64,000 nt of DNA from Protopterus annectens (lineage: Eukaryota > Chordata > Ceratodontiformes > Protopteridae), in assembly GCF_019279795.1 (NCBI RefSeq), contig NC_056744.1, positions 904,293,688-904,357,687 on the forward strand, read 5' to 3'. The notes beneath the pieces were generated by a model. That model did not search any database and was not told the origin of the DNA. It saw nothing but the letters and a program-made list of their open reading frames with translations. Shown one piece after another: positions 1-14,956 of this stretch (the first letter of the stretch is position 1; the number at the start of each line of letters is the position of its first letter). The position numbers and the translations under genes were made by a program.

Positions 1-1502
1 GCATGAAACATATACTCACAGAGAAGACAAAGGATGTGACACCACACACAGGTTGCATACATAAGAAATGTTTATTTGTGTACTATTACAGTTATATATG
101 CCATGTCATATAGCTGCTAGGTCTTTGAAATACATACTAACTGAGTAATGCAACCCTCAAGCAGATCATTTTATACAGTAATTTGAAAGCATAACATATG
201 TTGCTGTCCAGGCCACTGCCTTTAAGTAGTACAACAGTAAAGAAAGACTGGGCCAGAGGATAACAATCAATCGACAGTAAGTAATGCAGGTGTATAGTTC
301 ATCAGTCTCCAATTATACTCTGTACTCATCCCCTAGGGGGAAAAGAATTAGGTTGCCAGAATGAGGATGTATATGTTACATAACAATGCTTAGCTGAAAA
401 CATCACTATCACTCTGACAAACAGAACAGTATGTATGACAGTAAGCACTAGGCCACCAATGTTCCCAAGGTGAAATGTATGAAAATGTACAGCCATATAC
501 CTTAAGGCGGCTTACTACTGATATCCATCACATGTTGTAACAGCCTAGGTTATATATGGTGCATACCCCTCACCCATAGACTGACTTACAGGAGCATATA
601 ACACTGTTACATACACTGACCTCTGGACTGCAGAAGGGTACACATGTTTTGTGCAGCTGAAGCCCACATATATATATGGACCCTACCCCACAATATGTGT
701 GGGGGCCACAACAGCACTGGAATGATGGCAGGAATGGCAGCATGACATAATCACAGGCCACTACATAACAACCTCTTACTGCATGTCATATGGACAAAGC
801 CTGGTATATAGGTTGAGGACAGAGGCCGGAACACAGGGCCATATTTGAAACAGTCTTGTTATACACTGAGAAAGTTGCTGGTGTTACAGGATAGTCTGCA
901 ACATACCCTTAGTAAGGCATATGAAGTCAGAAACACAAATGGATGTAGCCATGTACTGATAGCACTCAACAGACACAGTGCCAGTGATATATCTGACACA
1001 AGACCTGTGTGGTGGACAGACAAAACATAACAGGCAATCCTCTGACCATCATGTGGATAGGCCCACAGTTGAAAGCTAAGCAGACAGACTGCATTCCATG
1101 CTAAACTAGTATGTACATACAAACTCTGTAACATTGGTACTATATAATGCATATAACAACACTACTCACACTGTCTGTAGGTCTTGAACCTTATACAAAT
1201 ATGTAGCTGAGTCTGCAAGTCCTGTTGTAAGAGGTATTGCTACTTGCTATCTGTAACACTGCTGCCCACACACGGGAAGGATGTCCTCCATACAAGTAAG
1301 GTAAAGGGACCACACCCACATGATGTAGGAATTTATAGTAGTGGGTTGCCATGACATTGGTAATAGGAAGTCCCACACAGCATGCTGCATGCAGGTAGCA
1401 AGTGGTGGACACTGATTGGTGCAGAGGCCATCACCTGATCATATGCATCACCTACAAAATCCATGCAATCAATTCAAAGCAGCTCAATCCATTTAGTGGA
1501 GA

Positions 1503-1520
1503 GAGACATATATATATATC

Positions 1521-1563
<43 letters not shown>
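1503..1563. repeat. (TA)n(GA)n compound microsatellite
   Basis: A run of TA dinucleotides passes directly into GA dinucleotides. The same compound tract sits at the matching place in the other A copies, near 5003-5042 and 8870-8925, with different repeat numbers. It is the main length polymorphism between copies. Confidence 0.9.
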
Positions 1564-1780
1564 TGAGAAAGCAAAAAAAAGCAAATACAACAAACAAATA
1601 AAAGAAAACACACCCATCCAGCTGTCCACACAGCAAACTATCCAGCAGACATCATTCTCACAACAGATATGTGAAATATATATGCATGTAATTGAATGTA
1701 GTACTTGGTCCATAGTAATGGGATAGATGATGTGGAATGATTTATATGTGCCATCAGGTGTTGTTGTTGCAATGATTTCC

Positions 1781-1996
1781 AGCTGAACAACTGCTATGGA
1801 CAATAGTGTCTGTCCCTGTGGGCAGTGGCCATACCTGTAAATTGTGCAGATCAGCACTGACTGACAGGATGTAAGCCATCATAGTGTGTGTTGTATAATG
1901 CAAGACATGTATATTTGCATAGCCAATAGCTGGTGGTGGAAGTAATGCCATTATGATGGACACGTGGGTTCCAGAGCCCACCATTTGCAGGACAGT
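1781..1996 (-). pseudogene. PIF/Harbinger transposase fragment in segment A copy 1
   Basis: The minus-strand frame shows, in order, GTHVSI, then a proline-rich step and YANIHVLHY, then VSADLHNLQV and PTGTDTIVHSS. This order and spacing resemble the centre of PIF/Harbinger transposases, where a DGTH motif leads to a tyrosine/asparagine-rich strand, a D-A-D-type strand with the second catalytic acid, and a P-G-S/T-x-D loop. The acid expected just before GTH is not present (the frame reads SGTH), so the fragment would be inactive. No matching upstream or downstream exon is clear nearby. The same fragment lies in the other two A copies. The assignment is by eye from motif order and needs a profile search. 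Confidence 0.5.
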
Positions 1997-2059
1997 CATG
2001 TTAATGTGTAATATAGCATGCAGAAATGCCATAGGTATGTATGTAATAGGCTTACCTGC

Positions 2060-3536
<1,477 letters not shown>

Positions 3537-5489
3537 GCATGAAACATATACTCACAGAGAAGCAAAGGATTGACACCACACAGGTTTTCATACATAAGAA
3601 ATGTTTATTTGTGTACTATTACAGTTTATATGCCATGTCATATAGCTGTTAGGTCTTTGAAATACATACTAACTGAGTAATGCAACCTCAAGCAGATCAT
3701 TTTATACAGTAATCTGAAAGCATAACATATGTTGCTGTCCAGGCCAGCCTTCAAGTAGTACAACAGTAAAGAAAGACTGGGCCAGAGGATAACAATCAAT
3801 CAGTAAGTAATGCAGATGTATAGTTCAGCAGCTAAATTATACTCTGTACTAAATCCCTAGGGGAAAAAAATTTAAAGTTGCCAGAATGAGGATGTATTTT
3901 TACATAACAATGTAACTGAAAACATCACTATCACTGACAAACAGAACAGTCTGTATGACAGTAAGCACTAGGCCACCAATGTTCCCAAGGTGAAATGTAT
4001 GAAAATGTACATATCCCTTTAAAAGCTTACTACTGATACCCCTCACATGTTGTAACAGCCTAGGTTATATATGGTGCATACCCCCCCATAGACTGACTTA
4101 CAGGGCATATAACACTGTTACATACACTGACTCGGGACTGCAGAAGGGACACATTTTTTGTGCAGCTGAAGCCCACATATATGGACCCTACCCACAATAT
4201 GTGTGGGCCACAACAACTGGAATGATGGCAGGAATGGCAGCATGACATAATCACAGGCCACTACATAAAAACCCTCTTACTGCATGTCATATGGACAAAG
4301 CCTGGTATATAGGTGGAGGACAGAGGCGGAACACAGGCCATATTTGAAAAGTCTTGTTATACACTGAGAAAGTTGCTGGTGTTACAGGATAGTCTGCAAC
4401 ATACCCTTAGTAGGATATGAAGTCAAAAAACAAATGGATGTAGCCATGTACTGATAGCACACAACAGACACAATGCCAGTGATATATCTGACACAAGACC
4501 TGTGTGGTGGACAGACAAAACATAACAGGCAATCCTCTGGCCATCATGTAGATAGGCCCACAGTTGAGAGCTATGCAGACAGACTGCATTCCATGCTAAA
4601 CTAGTATGTACACACAAACCCTGTAACATTGGTATTATGCATATAACAACACTACTCACACTGTCTGTAGGTCTGGAACCTTATACAAATATATAGCTGG
4701 TCTGTGTCTGCAAGTTCGCTTGTAAGAGGTATTGCTATTCTGCTGTCTGTAACACTGCTGGTCACTCACAGGCAGGATGTCCTCCATACAAGAAAGGTAA
4801 AGGGATCACACCCACATAATTTAGGAATTTATAGTAGTGGGTTGCCATGACAGTGGTAATTTGGGAAATACCCCCAGCATGCTGCATGCAGGTAGCAAGT
4901 GGTGGACACTGATTGGTGCAGAGGCCATCACCTGATCATTGCATCACCTACAAAATCCATGCAATCAAATTTAAAGCAGCTCAATCCATTTAGTGGAGAG
5001 AGATATATATCATATATATATATATATATAAAGAGAGAGAGAAAGCAAAAAGCAAATACAACAAACAAATAAAAGAAAACACACCCATCCAGCTGTCCAC
5101 ACAGCAAACTATCCAGAGACATCATTCTCACAACAGGTATGTGAAATATATATGCATGTAATTGAATGTAGTACTTGGTCCATAAAAATGGGATAGATGA
5201 TGTGGAATGATTTATATGTGCCATCAGGTGTTGTTGTAATGTTGTTCAGCTGAACAACTGCTATGGACAATAGTAACTGTCCCTGTGGGGAGTGGCCATA
5301 CCTGTAAATTTTGCAGATCAGCACTGACTGACAGATGTAAGCCATCATAGTGTGTGTTGTATAATGCAAGACATGTATATTTATGCCAATAGCTGGTGGT
5401 GGAAGTAATGCCATTATGATGGACACTTCCAGAGCCCACCATTTGCAGGACAGTCATGTTAATTAAAATTGTGGTGCCAAAAAAGCCCG
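3537..5489. repeat. Macrosatellite-like unit, segment A copy 2 (error-rich)
   Basis: This copy follows segment A throughout and starts at the same internal point as position 1 of the window. Unlike copies 1 and 3 it has lost many single bases and dinucleotides. A remnant of the Harbinger transposase relic can be followed at about 5255-5450 on the minus strand, but its frame is broken. From about 5461 the sequence departs from the other copies just before the run of N. Confidence 0.85.
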
Positions 5490-5989
5490 NNNNNNNNNNN
5501 NNNNNNNNNNNNNNNNNNNNNNNNNNNNNNNNNNNNNNNNNNNNNNNNNNNNNNNNNNNNNNNNNNNNNNNNNNNNNNNNNNNNNNNNNNNNNNNNNNNN
5601 NNNNNNNNNNNNNNNNNNNNNNNNNNNNNNNNNNNNNNNNNNNNNNNNNNNNNNNNNNNNNNNNNNNNNNNNNNNNNNNNNNNNNNNNNNNNNNNNNNNN
5701 NNNNNNNNNNNNNNNNNNNNNNNNNNNNNNNNNNNNNNNNNNNNNNNNNNNNNNNNNNNNNNNNNNNNNNNNNNNNNNNNNNNNNNNNNNNNNNNNNNNN
5801 NNNNNNNNNNNNNNNNNNNNNNNNNNNNNNNNNNNNNNNNNNNNNNNNNNNNNNNNNNNNNNNNNNNNNNNNNNNNNNNNNNNNNNNNNNNNNNNNNNNN
5901 NNNNNNNNNNNNNNNNNNNNNNNNNNNNNNNNNNNNNNNNNNNNNNNNNNNNNNNNNNNNNNNNNNNNNNNNNNNNNNNNNNNNNNNNN
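5490..5989. other. Assembly gap, 500 N
   Basis: Exactly 500 unknown bases, the size often used for a gap of unknown length. It lies between segment A copy 2 and segment B copy 2, so part of the tandem structure is missing or misjoined here. Confidence 0.99.
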
Positions 5990-7368
<1,379 letters not shown>

Positions 7369-8885
7369 GCATGAAACATATACTCACAGAGAAGACAAAG
7401 GATGTGACACCACACACAGGTTGCATACATAAGAAATGTTTATTTGTGTACTATTACAGTTATATATGCCATGTCATATAGCTGCTAGGTCTTTGAAATA
7501 CATACTAACTGAGTAATGCAACCCTCAAGCAGATCATTTTATACAGTAATTTGAAAGCATAACATATGTTGCTGTCCAGGCCACTGCCTTTAAGTAGTAC
7601 AACAGTAAAGAAAGACTGGGCCAGAGGATAACAATCAATCGACAGTAAGTAATGCAGGTGTATAGTTCAGCAGTCTCCCATTATACTCTGTACTCATCCC
7701 CTAGGGGGAAAAGAATTAGGTTGCCAGAATGAGGATGTATATGTTACATAACAATGCTTAACTGAAAACATCACTATCACTCTGACAAACAGAACAGTCT
7801 GTATGACAGTAAGCACTAGGCCACCAATGTTCCCAAGGTGAACTGTATGAAAATGTACAGCCATATACCTTAAGGCGGCTTACTACTGATATCCCTCACA
7901 TGTTGTAACAGTCTAGGTTATATATGGTGCATACCCCTCCCCCATAGACTGACTTACAGGAGCATATAACACTGTTACATACACTGACCTCTGGACTGCA
8001 GAAGGGTACACATGTTTTGTGCAGCTGTAGCCCACATATATATGGACCCAACCCCACAATATGTGTGGGGACCACAACAGCATTGGAATGATGGCAGGAA
8101 TGGCAGCACGACGTAATCACAGGCCACTACATAACAACCTCTTACTGCATGTCATATGGACAAAGCCTGGTATATAGGTTGAGGACAGAGGCCGGAACAC
8201 AGGGCCATATTTGAAACAGTCTTGTTATACACTGAGAAAGTTGCTGGTGTTACAGGATAGTCTGCAACATACCCTTAGTAAGGCATATGAAGTCAGAAAC
8301 ACAAATGGATGTAGCCATGTACTGATAGCACTCAACAGACACAATGCCAGTGATATATCTGACACAAGACCTGTGTGGTGGACAGACAAAACATAACAGG
8401 CAATCCTCTGACCATCATGTGGATAGGCCCACAGTTGAAAGCTAAGCAGACAGACTGCATTCCATGCTAAACTAGTATGTACATACAAACTCTGTAACAT
8501 TGGTACTATATAATGCATATAACAACACTACTCACACTGTCTGTAGGTCTTGAACCTTATACAAATATGTAGCTGAGTCTGCAAGTCCTGTTGTAAGAGG
8601 TATTGCTACTTGCTATCTGTAACACTGCTGCCCACACACGGAAGGATGTCCTCCATACAAGTAAGGTAAAGGGACCACACCCACATGATGTAGGAATTTA
8701 TAGTAGTGGGTTGCCATGACATTGGTAATAGGAAGTCCCACACAGCATGCTGCATGCAGGTAGCAAGTGGTGGACACTGATTGGTGCAGAGGCCATCACC
8801 TGATCATATGCATCACCTACAAAATCCATGCAATCAATTCAAAGCAGCTCAATCCATTTAGTGGAGAGAGACATATATATATATC

Positions 8886-8928
<43 letters not shown>

Positions 8929-9416
8929 CAAAAAAAAGCAAATACAACAAACAAATAAAAGAAAACACACCCATCCAGCTGTCCACACAGCAAACTATCC
9001 AGCAGACATCATTCTCACAACAGATATGTGAAATATATATGCATGTAATTGAATGTAGTACTTGGTCTATAGTAATGGGATAGATGATGTGGAATGATTT
9101 ATATGTGCCATCAGGTGTTGCTGTTGCAATGATTTCCAGCTGAACAACTGCTATGGACAATAGTGTCTGTCCCTGTGGGCAGTGGCCATACCTGTAAATT
9201 GTGCAGATCAGCACTGACTGACAGGATGTAAGCCATCATAGTGTGTGTTGTATAATGCAAGACATGTATATTTGCATAGCCAATAGCTGGTGGTGGAAGT
9301 AATGCCATTATGATGGACACGTGGGTTCCAGAGCCCACCATTTGCAGGACAGTCATGTTAATGTGTAATATAGCATGCAGAAATGCCATAGGTATGTATG
9401 TAATAGGCTTACCTGC
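7369..9416. repeat. Macrosatellite-like unit, segment A copy 3
   Basis: Nearly identical to 1-2059 (few substitutions; shorter GA tract near 8906-8925). The copy stops at 9416, exactly at the A/B boundary of copy 1, and is followed by sequence not found elsewhere in the window. This marks the right edge of the tandem block. Confidence 0.9.
9138..9353 (-). pseudogene. PIF/Harbinger transposase fragment in segment A copy 3
   Basis: Same frame and motifs as the fragment at 1781-1996 (GTHVSI, VSADLHNLQV, PTGTDTIVHSS), with one changed codon near the low-coordinate end. The acid expected before GTH is again absent. It is part of the duplicated segment and not an independent insertion. Confidence 0.5.
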
Positions 9417-9469
9417 AATCTGTCCCTATATATACCCCCCTAATGTTAGACCTGATGTCTGAATGCACC

Positions 9470-9472
<3 letters not shown>

Positions 9473-9532
<60 letters not shown>
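9473..9532. repeat. (AT)n microsatellite
   Basis: About 60 bases of TA dinucleotides directly outside the right edge of the tandem block. Confidence 0.95.
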
Positions 9533-9533
<1 letters not shown>

Positions 9534-9554
9534 TGGTGTCTTTGTAAAAGTATT

Positions 9555-9584
9555 CTGATGAAGTTCACTATATTGGGACAAAAG
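9555..9584 (+). ncRNA. Hammerhead-ribozyme-like remnant
   Basis: The core word CTGATGA at 9555-9561 is followed by GTTC (9563-9566), a 9-base loop and GGAC (9576-9579). The two 4-base words can pair as helix II (one G-U pair). The next bases are AAAAG, where an active hammerhead has GAAA after helix II. Penelope-like elements often carry such minimal hammerheads in their terminal repeats. The changed core base suggests an inactive relic. A chance match cannot be excluded. Confidence 0.35.
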
Positions 9585-10559
9585 AGTTACATGCTGTATC
9601 AAAAATTGTGGTTTGGTGTGTCACCTTGGTCTCCTTCATTTGTTCTAAATTATAAGGAATCTACAATTTGTTCCTCCTACACTTGTGCCATATTCAAATG
9701 AGTCTGTGTGTCCATAAAGAAACTGGACCATCTATATTGTTGTTTTAAAAAAGATCTACTCCTAACCTTTTTCCACCTACAACAATGAATAACAGATACA
9801 TTGGGAGGCAGAGAAGCTGCAAAATAAGGACTAAGACTCTCGGCCATGTCACAAGCCTTAGCAGATAACACACAGTGACAAGATATGTGGTCTAACCCCC
9901 ATGAGATATATATTACAACTGAATTCTCTGAAACAGCTGCTGTGTACCATTTGGTATGTAGCTAGTTAATTAGCATTAACATATGCACACATATATGACA
10001 TCTTTATTTCCTGATGCTATAAGAATGCAACTAAAAAAATATTTACTAAAATCTTTGCATTTACATTTGTGAGAGCAACTTAGTAACTATGTATTAAGCT
10101 ATACTAGTCACTTAAACTGAACCATAATACTATACTAAGCATGTTACAGGCTTTGGTGTTGAACTTTAAACGTTTTACATATTCAAAATGCTTTTCAATA
10201 ACAGAAATGCAGGCTATTGTGTGAACTTCAAACTTTTTTACATATTCAAAATACTTTTCAATAATATAATTTTTTTAGTCTTTAGCACCATTCTTAACTC
10301 TAGAACCATCACTATACTTGTTTTTGTTTTAATTTTTGTCTGTATTTTTAGAATTTAACAAGATCAGTTACAAATTGATATCTGGCCTTCTTTCTGGGAC
10401 AGTTCTTGTTGCACCACATCTTCACTTGGAAATGCAACTTTAGGAGTCTATCTCTATAACTCTTGCTCATTACATTTCTCACAGCTTCCATTTTCTTGCA
10501 ACAAGTCTGGTTGCTTATCTTCTCAGAAAGCCAATACTAACATGCTCACCTGATACAAA
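9585..10559. other. Unassigned non-coding stretch with a local duplication
   Basis: No recognisable gene. A diverged direct duplication of about 40 bases is visible (near 10161-10200 and 10225-10266, each ending in a run like TTCAAAATxCTTTTCAATAA). The remainder is AT-rich, with short frames only. Confidence 0.6.
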
Positions 10560-11945
10560 AACTCTGCAATTTTATCCATGTATCTTACCATCTTCCTCAT
10601 AAAGTTGGTTTGGGTACTTTACCATCTACTATAGCTTTAGACTGTTTTACTTCCCATGGCTTCTAGATTCTTAGTTTCTCTCCAGGCTATGCTAGAGTTC
10701 ATGGTTTTCTGCAGTTTCTGTCACAGTATTACTTCATCATTTATTTTACTGTCTGTTGACCTTTATGCTCAACAACTTAGATAAATTAAGTAATCCACTT
10801 TTCAACTTTCTGCTTCTCAACATCTGAGCTGGTCAAGGACTGAGTCCTTGCAATGGATATTCCTATTTTCCAGAAATGTGAGATGTAGCCTTTGGTACAG
10901 TTCTCTTTCTTATGAGATCTATCACTGTCTGGATTGTTCACAGCACTTATTCAGTGGACTGAGGATAGTGCAGACTGGATATTATATGTCTGAATTCTCA
11001 CTAATGTGAAACTCTTATGAATAAATTTCTGGCTTGTTTATTTTGAAGCATTGTCAGATAGGACAACATCAGGTATTTCCTGTCACAGGAATAAAGACTT
11101 TAATGCACCAGTTACATTTTCTCCCCTTGTGTTTGTCAGCTTGATTATTTCAGGTAACTTGGATTATGAATTAACACATGTAAGATGTATGGCTCCTCTG
11201 TAATAGTTAAATTATTACCCACCTAGCCCCAACGACAGTTTAGAACTTGGATTGCTATGATCTCTAGGACTGTTGTTCTAGTCTGCATTGCAGCTGGCAG
11301 AGACTGCTCTGATTCTTCTACTGAAGCTGGAATGAGATGCCATACCTGGCCAAAACATTATGTTTCTTTTTTCTGTTTACTATTTTCAGATATGATTTAC
11401 TTATCTTTGTTAATCATTTCTGGATTGCATTGGTTGATTAAAAACTATTACTTCCTCACCTTTGTACGTTAAAGGATACAATCTAGGATACAACTTATTA
11501 TTTTTTTTTTTTTTGAAGAAAAATAAAACTAAATTCCTTTACTTTTTGAGAATATTTTCTTGGGATACCCTTTTACTGGCATTTCTCTGAGTAGCAGCAT
11601 TTTAAGTTATTTGTAATTGTTGTTGGAAATTCTGGTACTGTACAGAGAGTTTCTAGTTTTTCTTTTACAACTCTTTTAGCATCTCTGGTAAATATGAAAT
11701 ATGCTCTTATGAGCACATCTACTATGCAACATTTCTTGTCTGGTTCTTTTATCACTTTTACATTTTACTTTTTGTAAATTAAATAACATCTTTTGCAGTG
11801 TTGGAAGTGCTTTAGACAAGTATTTTTGAATGTGCTTTACAAACGTTTGTGATTTGTTTTTACCTGAACTTCTTTACCATAGATATATTTATAGATGCTC
11901 TCACAGCCATACACCATCAGTAATACTGGAATCATGGACTTTAAC
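10560..11945 (-). pseudogene. Ty3/gypsy pol remnant (RNase H to integrase)
   Basis: Reading the minus strand from 11945 downward gives the usual Ty3/gypsy order in several frames. The end of RNase H shows a YGCESIYKYIYGKEV stretch and TNHKRL, followed by an arginine/tyrosine-rich connection and IVDVLIRAYF (about 11710), the place where family members read a histidine-A-D-x-L-S-R-A motif. The integrase core follows near 11160-11040, with GALKSLF and DVVLSDNAS, then PAQMLRSRKLKS near 10800 and a C-terminal GEKLRI-KPWE segment near 10640. Many stops and frameshifts break it, so it cannot be expressed. I find no LTRs, gag or protease around it, and no RT core above 11945. Family level is fairly secure from motif order; the lineage within Ty3/gypsy is not. 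Confidence 0.72.
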
Positions 11946-14442
11946 CTCACTTCTAACACCAAGTCAGAACAAGAGATATGATCTAATCTCCATGAGGTCT
12001 ACATTCTAGATGAGCCCTCAGGAAGAACTTTGTACCACATGACATGCAACTAACTCTAAGTACTTCATTATCCCTAAAGTTATACCCCAATAAGTATTTT
12101 TCTCATCGAACCAGGTATCCATTATAAAAACAAAATAGCATAATGTAGCAGGTCACAGATAACCACAGGCTTGTTAAAGATGCAATTTGCATTATTATAA
12201 AACATCTTAGAGTGGAACGGAGGACAGCATGGTTCTATGGATTGGCGTACGATACTAAAAAATGGTCCCAGAGTATTTCACCAAGAAACCACAGAAAAAA
12301 ATTATTGCTTGAACTGTTGCTCTAGTGCACTAATTGGTCACACAGGTACAGGAAATGCAAGCCCCAATCTTCTGAGTCCCAAAAGCAAGGCATGTGAGAT
12401 AGACTGCCTTATGATTCTGGAAAATATCCAGCCTGCTAGAGGAGATAAGTAATCTCTGAGGCAGATGAGAAGACAGAAAATGGTGAAGCACCATCAAAGC
12501 ATGCTATGCTATCATCACACTACCTAGATGAAGTCAAAGCAGTGAACTCCACTGGAGGCATGACAGATTATCATAATTAGAATCCTGTAACATGAAGCCA
12601 CGAAAACACACCCTAGCAACAACAGTCCACTAGCAAAACATTGCCTACACTCTTTGGTCCAATACGAACACAAGAATTTTCCATCTATGTAAATTTTTCC
12701 TTAAACTCTTTCTCTTATGTCAATGTGTTTTTAATATATTCATTTCAACTGGTTTTGAATAATGTAATGTGTTTTGTTAGGACACTGATAATCTTACCAT
12801 ATATTGTTGGACATGCAGCAGGGGAAATTCCTTTAACTGTTCACTCCAGTGTGAATAATGATCATGTAAAAATCAGTCTTAATCTTTTTTAACCCAAATG
12901 AGATGTCCCTTGTTTTGATCTCAGGTATGTATGACACTCTCACAAGCTCTTTACAAATCCAGGGAGGTATGAAGTCTGTTTTGTACACAATAGATTTGCA
13001 AATTGCTGGAATTATTTTTGGTGTTGCCAGTTCTCAATGCCTGTCTTAAATGCTTTTCAGCCTGGCTTGGTTTAATATTATCCCCAGATATCTTCTTCTT
13101 ATGGAGTCTCCTCAAGCCCATGCTGTGGTGACTTTGTGTGTTTGAAGTACTGTGACCAGCAGGAGGTCTGGATGATATGTGAAATGCACACCAAAAATAT
13201 GTGAACAAGTGCGTTAGCAATCAGTGCATCCAATGGTTGCGATACCGGGGTAGATAAAATTCAAAACTAAGAGGCCACTGATATGTTTTCAGTTTAAAGA
13301 GAACTAGCAAACAAGTATCCAAAGATCTGATGTTCTCTTGCAGTAATACACTGATACCTTGAGAGGCTGAAAATGCAAAGGTTTCCTAAACAGTGAATCT
13401 TATGTGACAGTTAAATGGATATTTGTCAACAAATAGTTGATTAAGGTTAATAACCTGTTGTTGAGTTTTATCCCCTTCCTCTTCTTCTTCTTCTTGCTCT
13501 TTGATGTGATATTATAAATAAGTGCAGGGGTGATTTAATCGATCTGTCTTCATAAAAAGCAACCTTGTGTAATAATAAAGGCAAACAGAAATGAGCAGCT
13601 AGGAAAGATGTTTTTTAGGAAGCTGTGAATGTGCAGCCTAGACAGATGCAACTGTTACAGATCATTATACAATAACAACAGATCACAAGACATCAGATTC
13701 AAAGAAAGACTTACAACCTTTAATATTGCCAAAGAAGGAATAATTTCCAGCTGGTAAGTTTAACAGAAGGGAACAAAATATCCCAGCATTTCTAATGGAC
13801 CCTCTTCCCAAGACAGTACAACTCCTGTTTGAGTCTCCATTGATCACTGAAAGAGTCCAAAAGTTAAGTCATCTTCAAAGCCAAGGCAAATTATGGATGG
13901 GATTCAGAAAATGTTGTCACATTGCTGTAAGTATATTTGCACACTAAGCAACCACAATCAAGGTGCGTGTCATTCAGATACGTATACATCTAGTCGTAAC
14001 TATGGAGTGCAAAGCTGTGCAAGGTATATACAAATGGCTGCACCATGTCATTATCCTGCCATTAGCATGGTGTATGTGGTGCAATGACATGATAATAAAG
14101 AATACTATCACAATGAGTGGCTTGGTGTATGCAAATGAGTCAAATCAAGATACTGGAGCAAATGAGAAACTTATAAATGTTGTGCTAAAGAGCTACACAA
14201 GTCATTGAATTGAATGCTATGAAATCCTGGTGTTCATGCTGATGGAATTATAAAAAAAATAGATGTATTGGTTAATGTGTATTTCCAACTTGTTTTTATT
14301 GCAACCATGAGCCTGCTGGATTTTTTTTAAAGATCAACAAAACAATAGATGAAAGTAAAGGTACGCACCTCATACCTTAACCTGGCCAACGTTTTGACAT
14401 ATTACCCACTCAGGTGTAGTAGAAAGGTTCCACTTCATATGA
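11946..14442. other. Unassigned stretch, no recognisable gene
   Basis: About 2.5 kb in which I recognise no protein domain, RNA gene or clear transposon end. The longest frames (for example 12237-12452, 12641-12892 and 13963-14208 on plus, 12951-13220 on minus) show no motif and no codon bias. A short CTT microsatellite lies near 13482-13500. The end, 14375-14430, contains on the minus strand a CTGAG...AAAACGTTG pattern that resembles retroelement termini. Confidence 0.6.
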
Positions 14443-14949
14443 TCGAAAGCTCATAACATCTAAATTCAAAACAGCGAGACCAAATGATCGAAAATCCAAA
14501 ATATATAAAACTCATAACATCTAATCTCAAAACATTGAAAACTACAAAGCAACTATAAATAACATCCCACACACTGTTTGCTACATTTATGCAGGGGGGT
14601 AAGCCTCCCTGTGCCCCCAAGTGGAGGGCTCTGCCCCCCACACTCCCCCAATTAATTAAATATACCCACTTTGAGGTCGCACTACAGTGGGGTTAGGCAA
14701 TTAACTTTTTCCCCCACTGTAGTGCGACCTCGGAGTTGGTATATTTAATTTATGGGGGGGTGTGGGGGGTGTGGGGGGTGCAGGAGGGCTTGCCCTCCTG
14801 CATAAACTTAGTAAAACCTCTGTGGGATGTTATTTATAGTTGCTTTATAGTTTTCAGTGTTTTGAGATTCGATGTTATGAGTTTTAGATGTTATGGGTTT
14901 TAGATGTTGTGGTTTAGATGTTATGAATTTAGATGTTATAGGTTTTCGA
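14443..14949. mobile_element. Foldback (long inverted repeat) element 1
   Basis: The two halves are inverted copies. Outer ends read TCGAAAGCTCATAACATC on the left and the complement of a near match on the right (14925-14949). Inner arms contain matching blocks such as TATAAATAACATCCCACA and a core with CACTACAGTGGGG on one side and its complement on the other (14685-14735). The right arm also has a short tandem of a GTTTTAGATGTTATG-like unit. It sits directly against the start of a LINE fragment at about 14957, so it may have landed in that LINE. It has no coding capacity; a hairpin of about 250 bases per arm is expected. Confidence 0.8.
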
Positions 14950-14956
14950 TGTTTTC

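Larger units (their letters stand above)
1..2059. repeat. Macrosatellite-like unit, segment A copy 1
   Basis: This segment recurs at 3537-5489 and 7369-9416. Against the third copy it matches almost base for base, with no length change over the first 550 bases and a net difference of 11 bases by the end, part of it in a (GA)n tract near 1541-1563. The only coding relic I recognise is a PIF/Harbinger transposase fragment at 1781-1996 on the minus strand. The rest has short random reading frames only. The match ends at 2059, where copy 1 runs on into segment B and copy 3 runs into unrelated sequence. The near identity implies recent duplication or a false duplication in assembly. Confidence 0.9.

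Noticed and set aside
570..1152. Cysteine-rich minus-strand frames in segment A
   Set aside because: They are conserved between copies only because the DNA is duplicated. No signal peptide, domain or codon pattern supports a protein.
14041..14100. Possible hairpin with CATGTCATTAT and its near complement
   Set aside because: The arms are short and imperfect, with no terminal repeat or target duplication.
14375..14430. CTGAG...AAAACGTTG pattern as a second hammerhead or retroelement end
   Set aside because: The core CTGATGA is missing and no helix II can be drawn.
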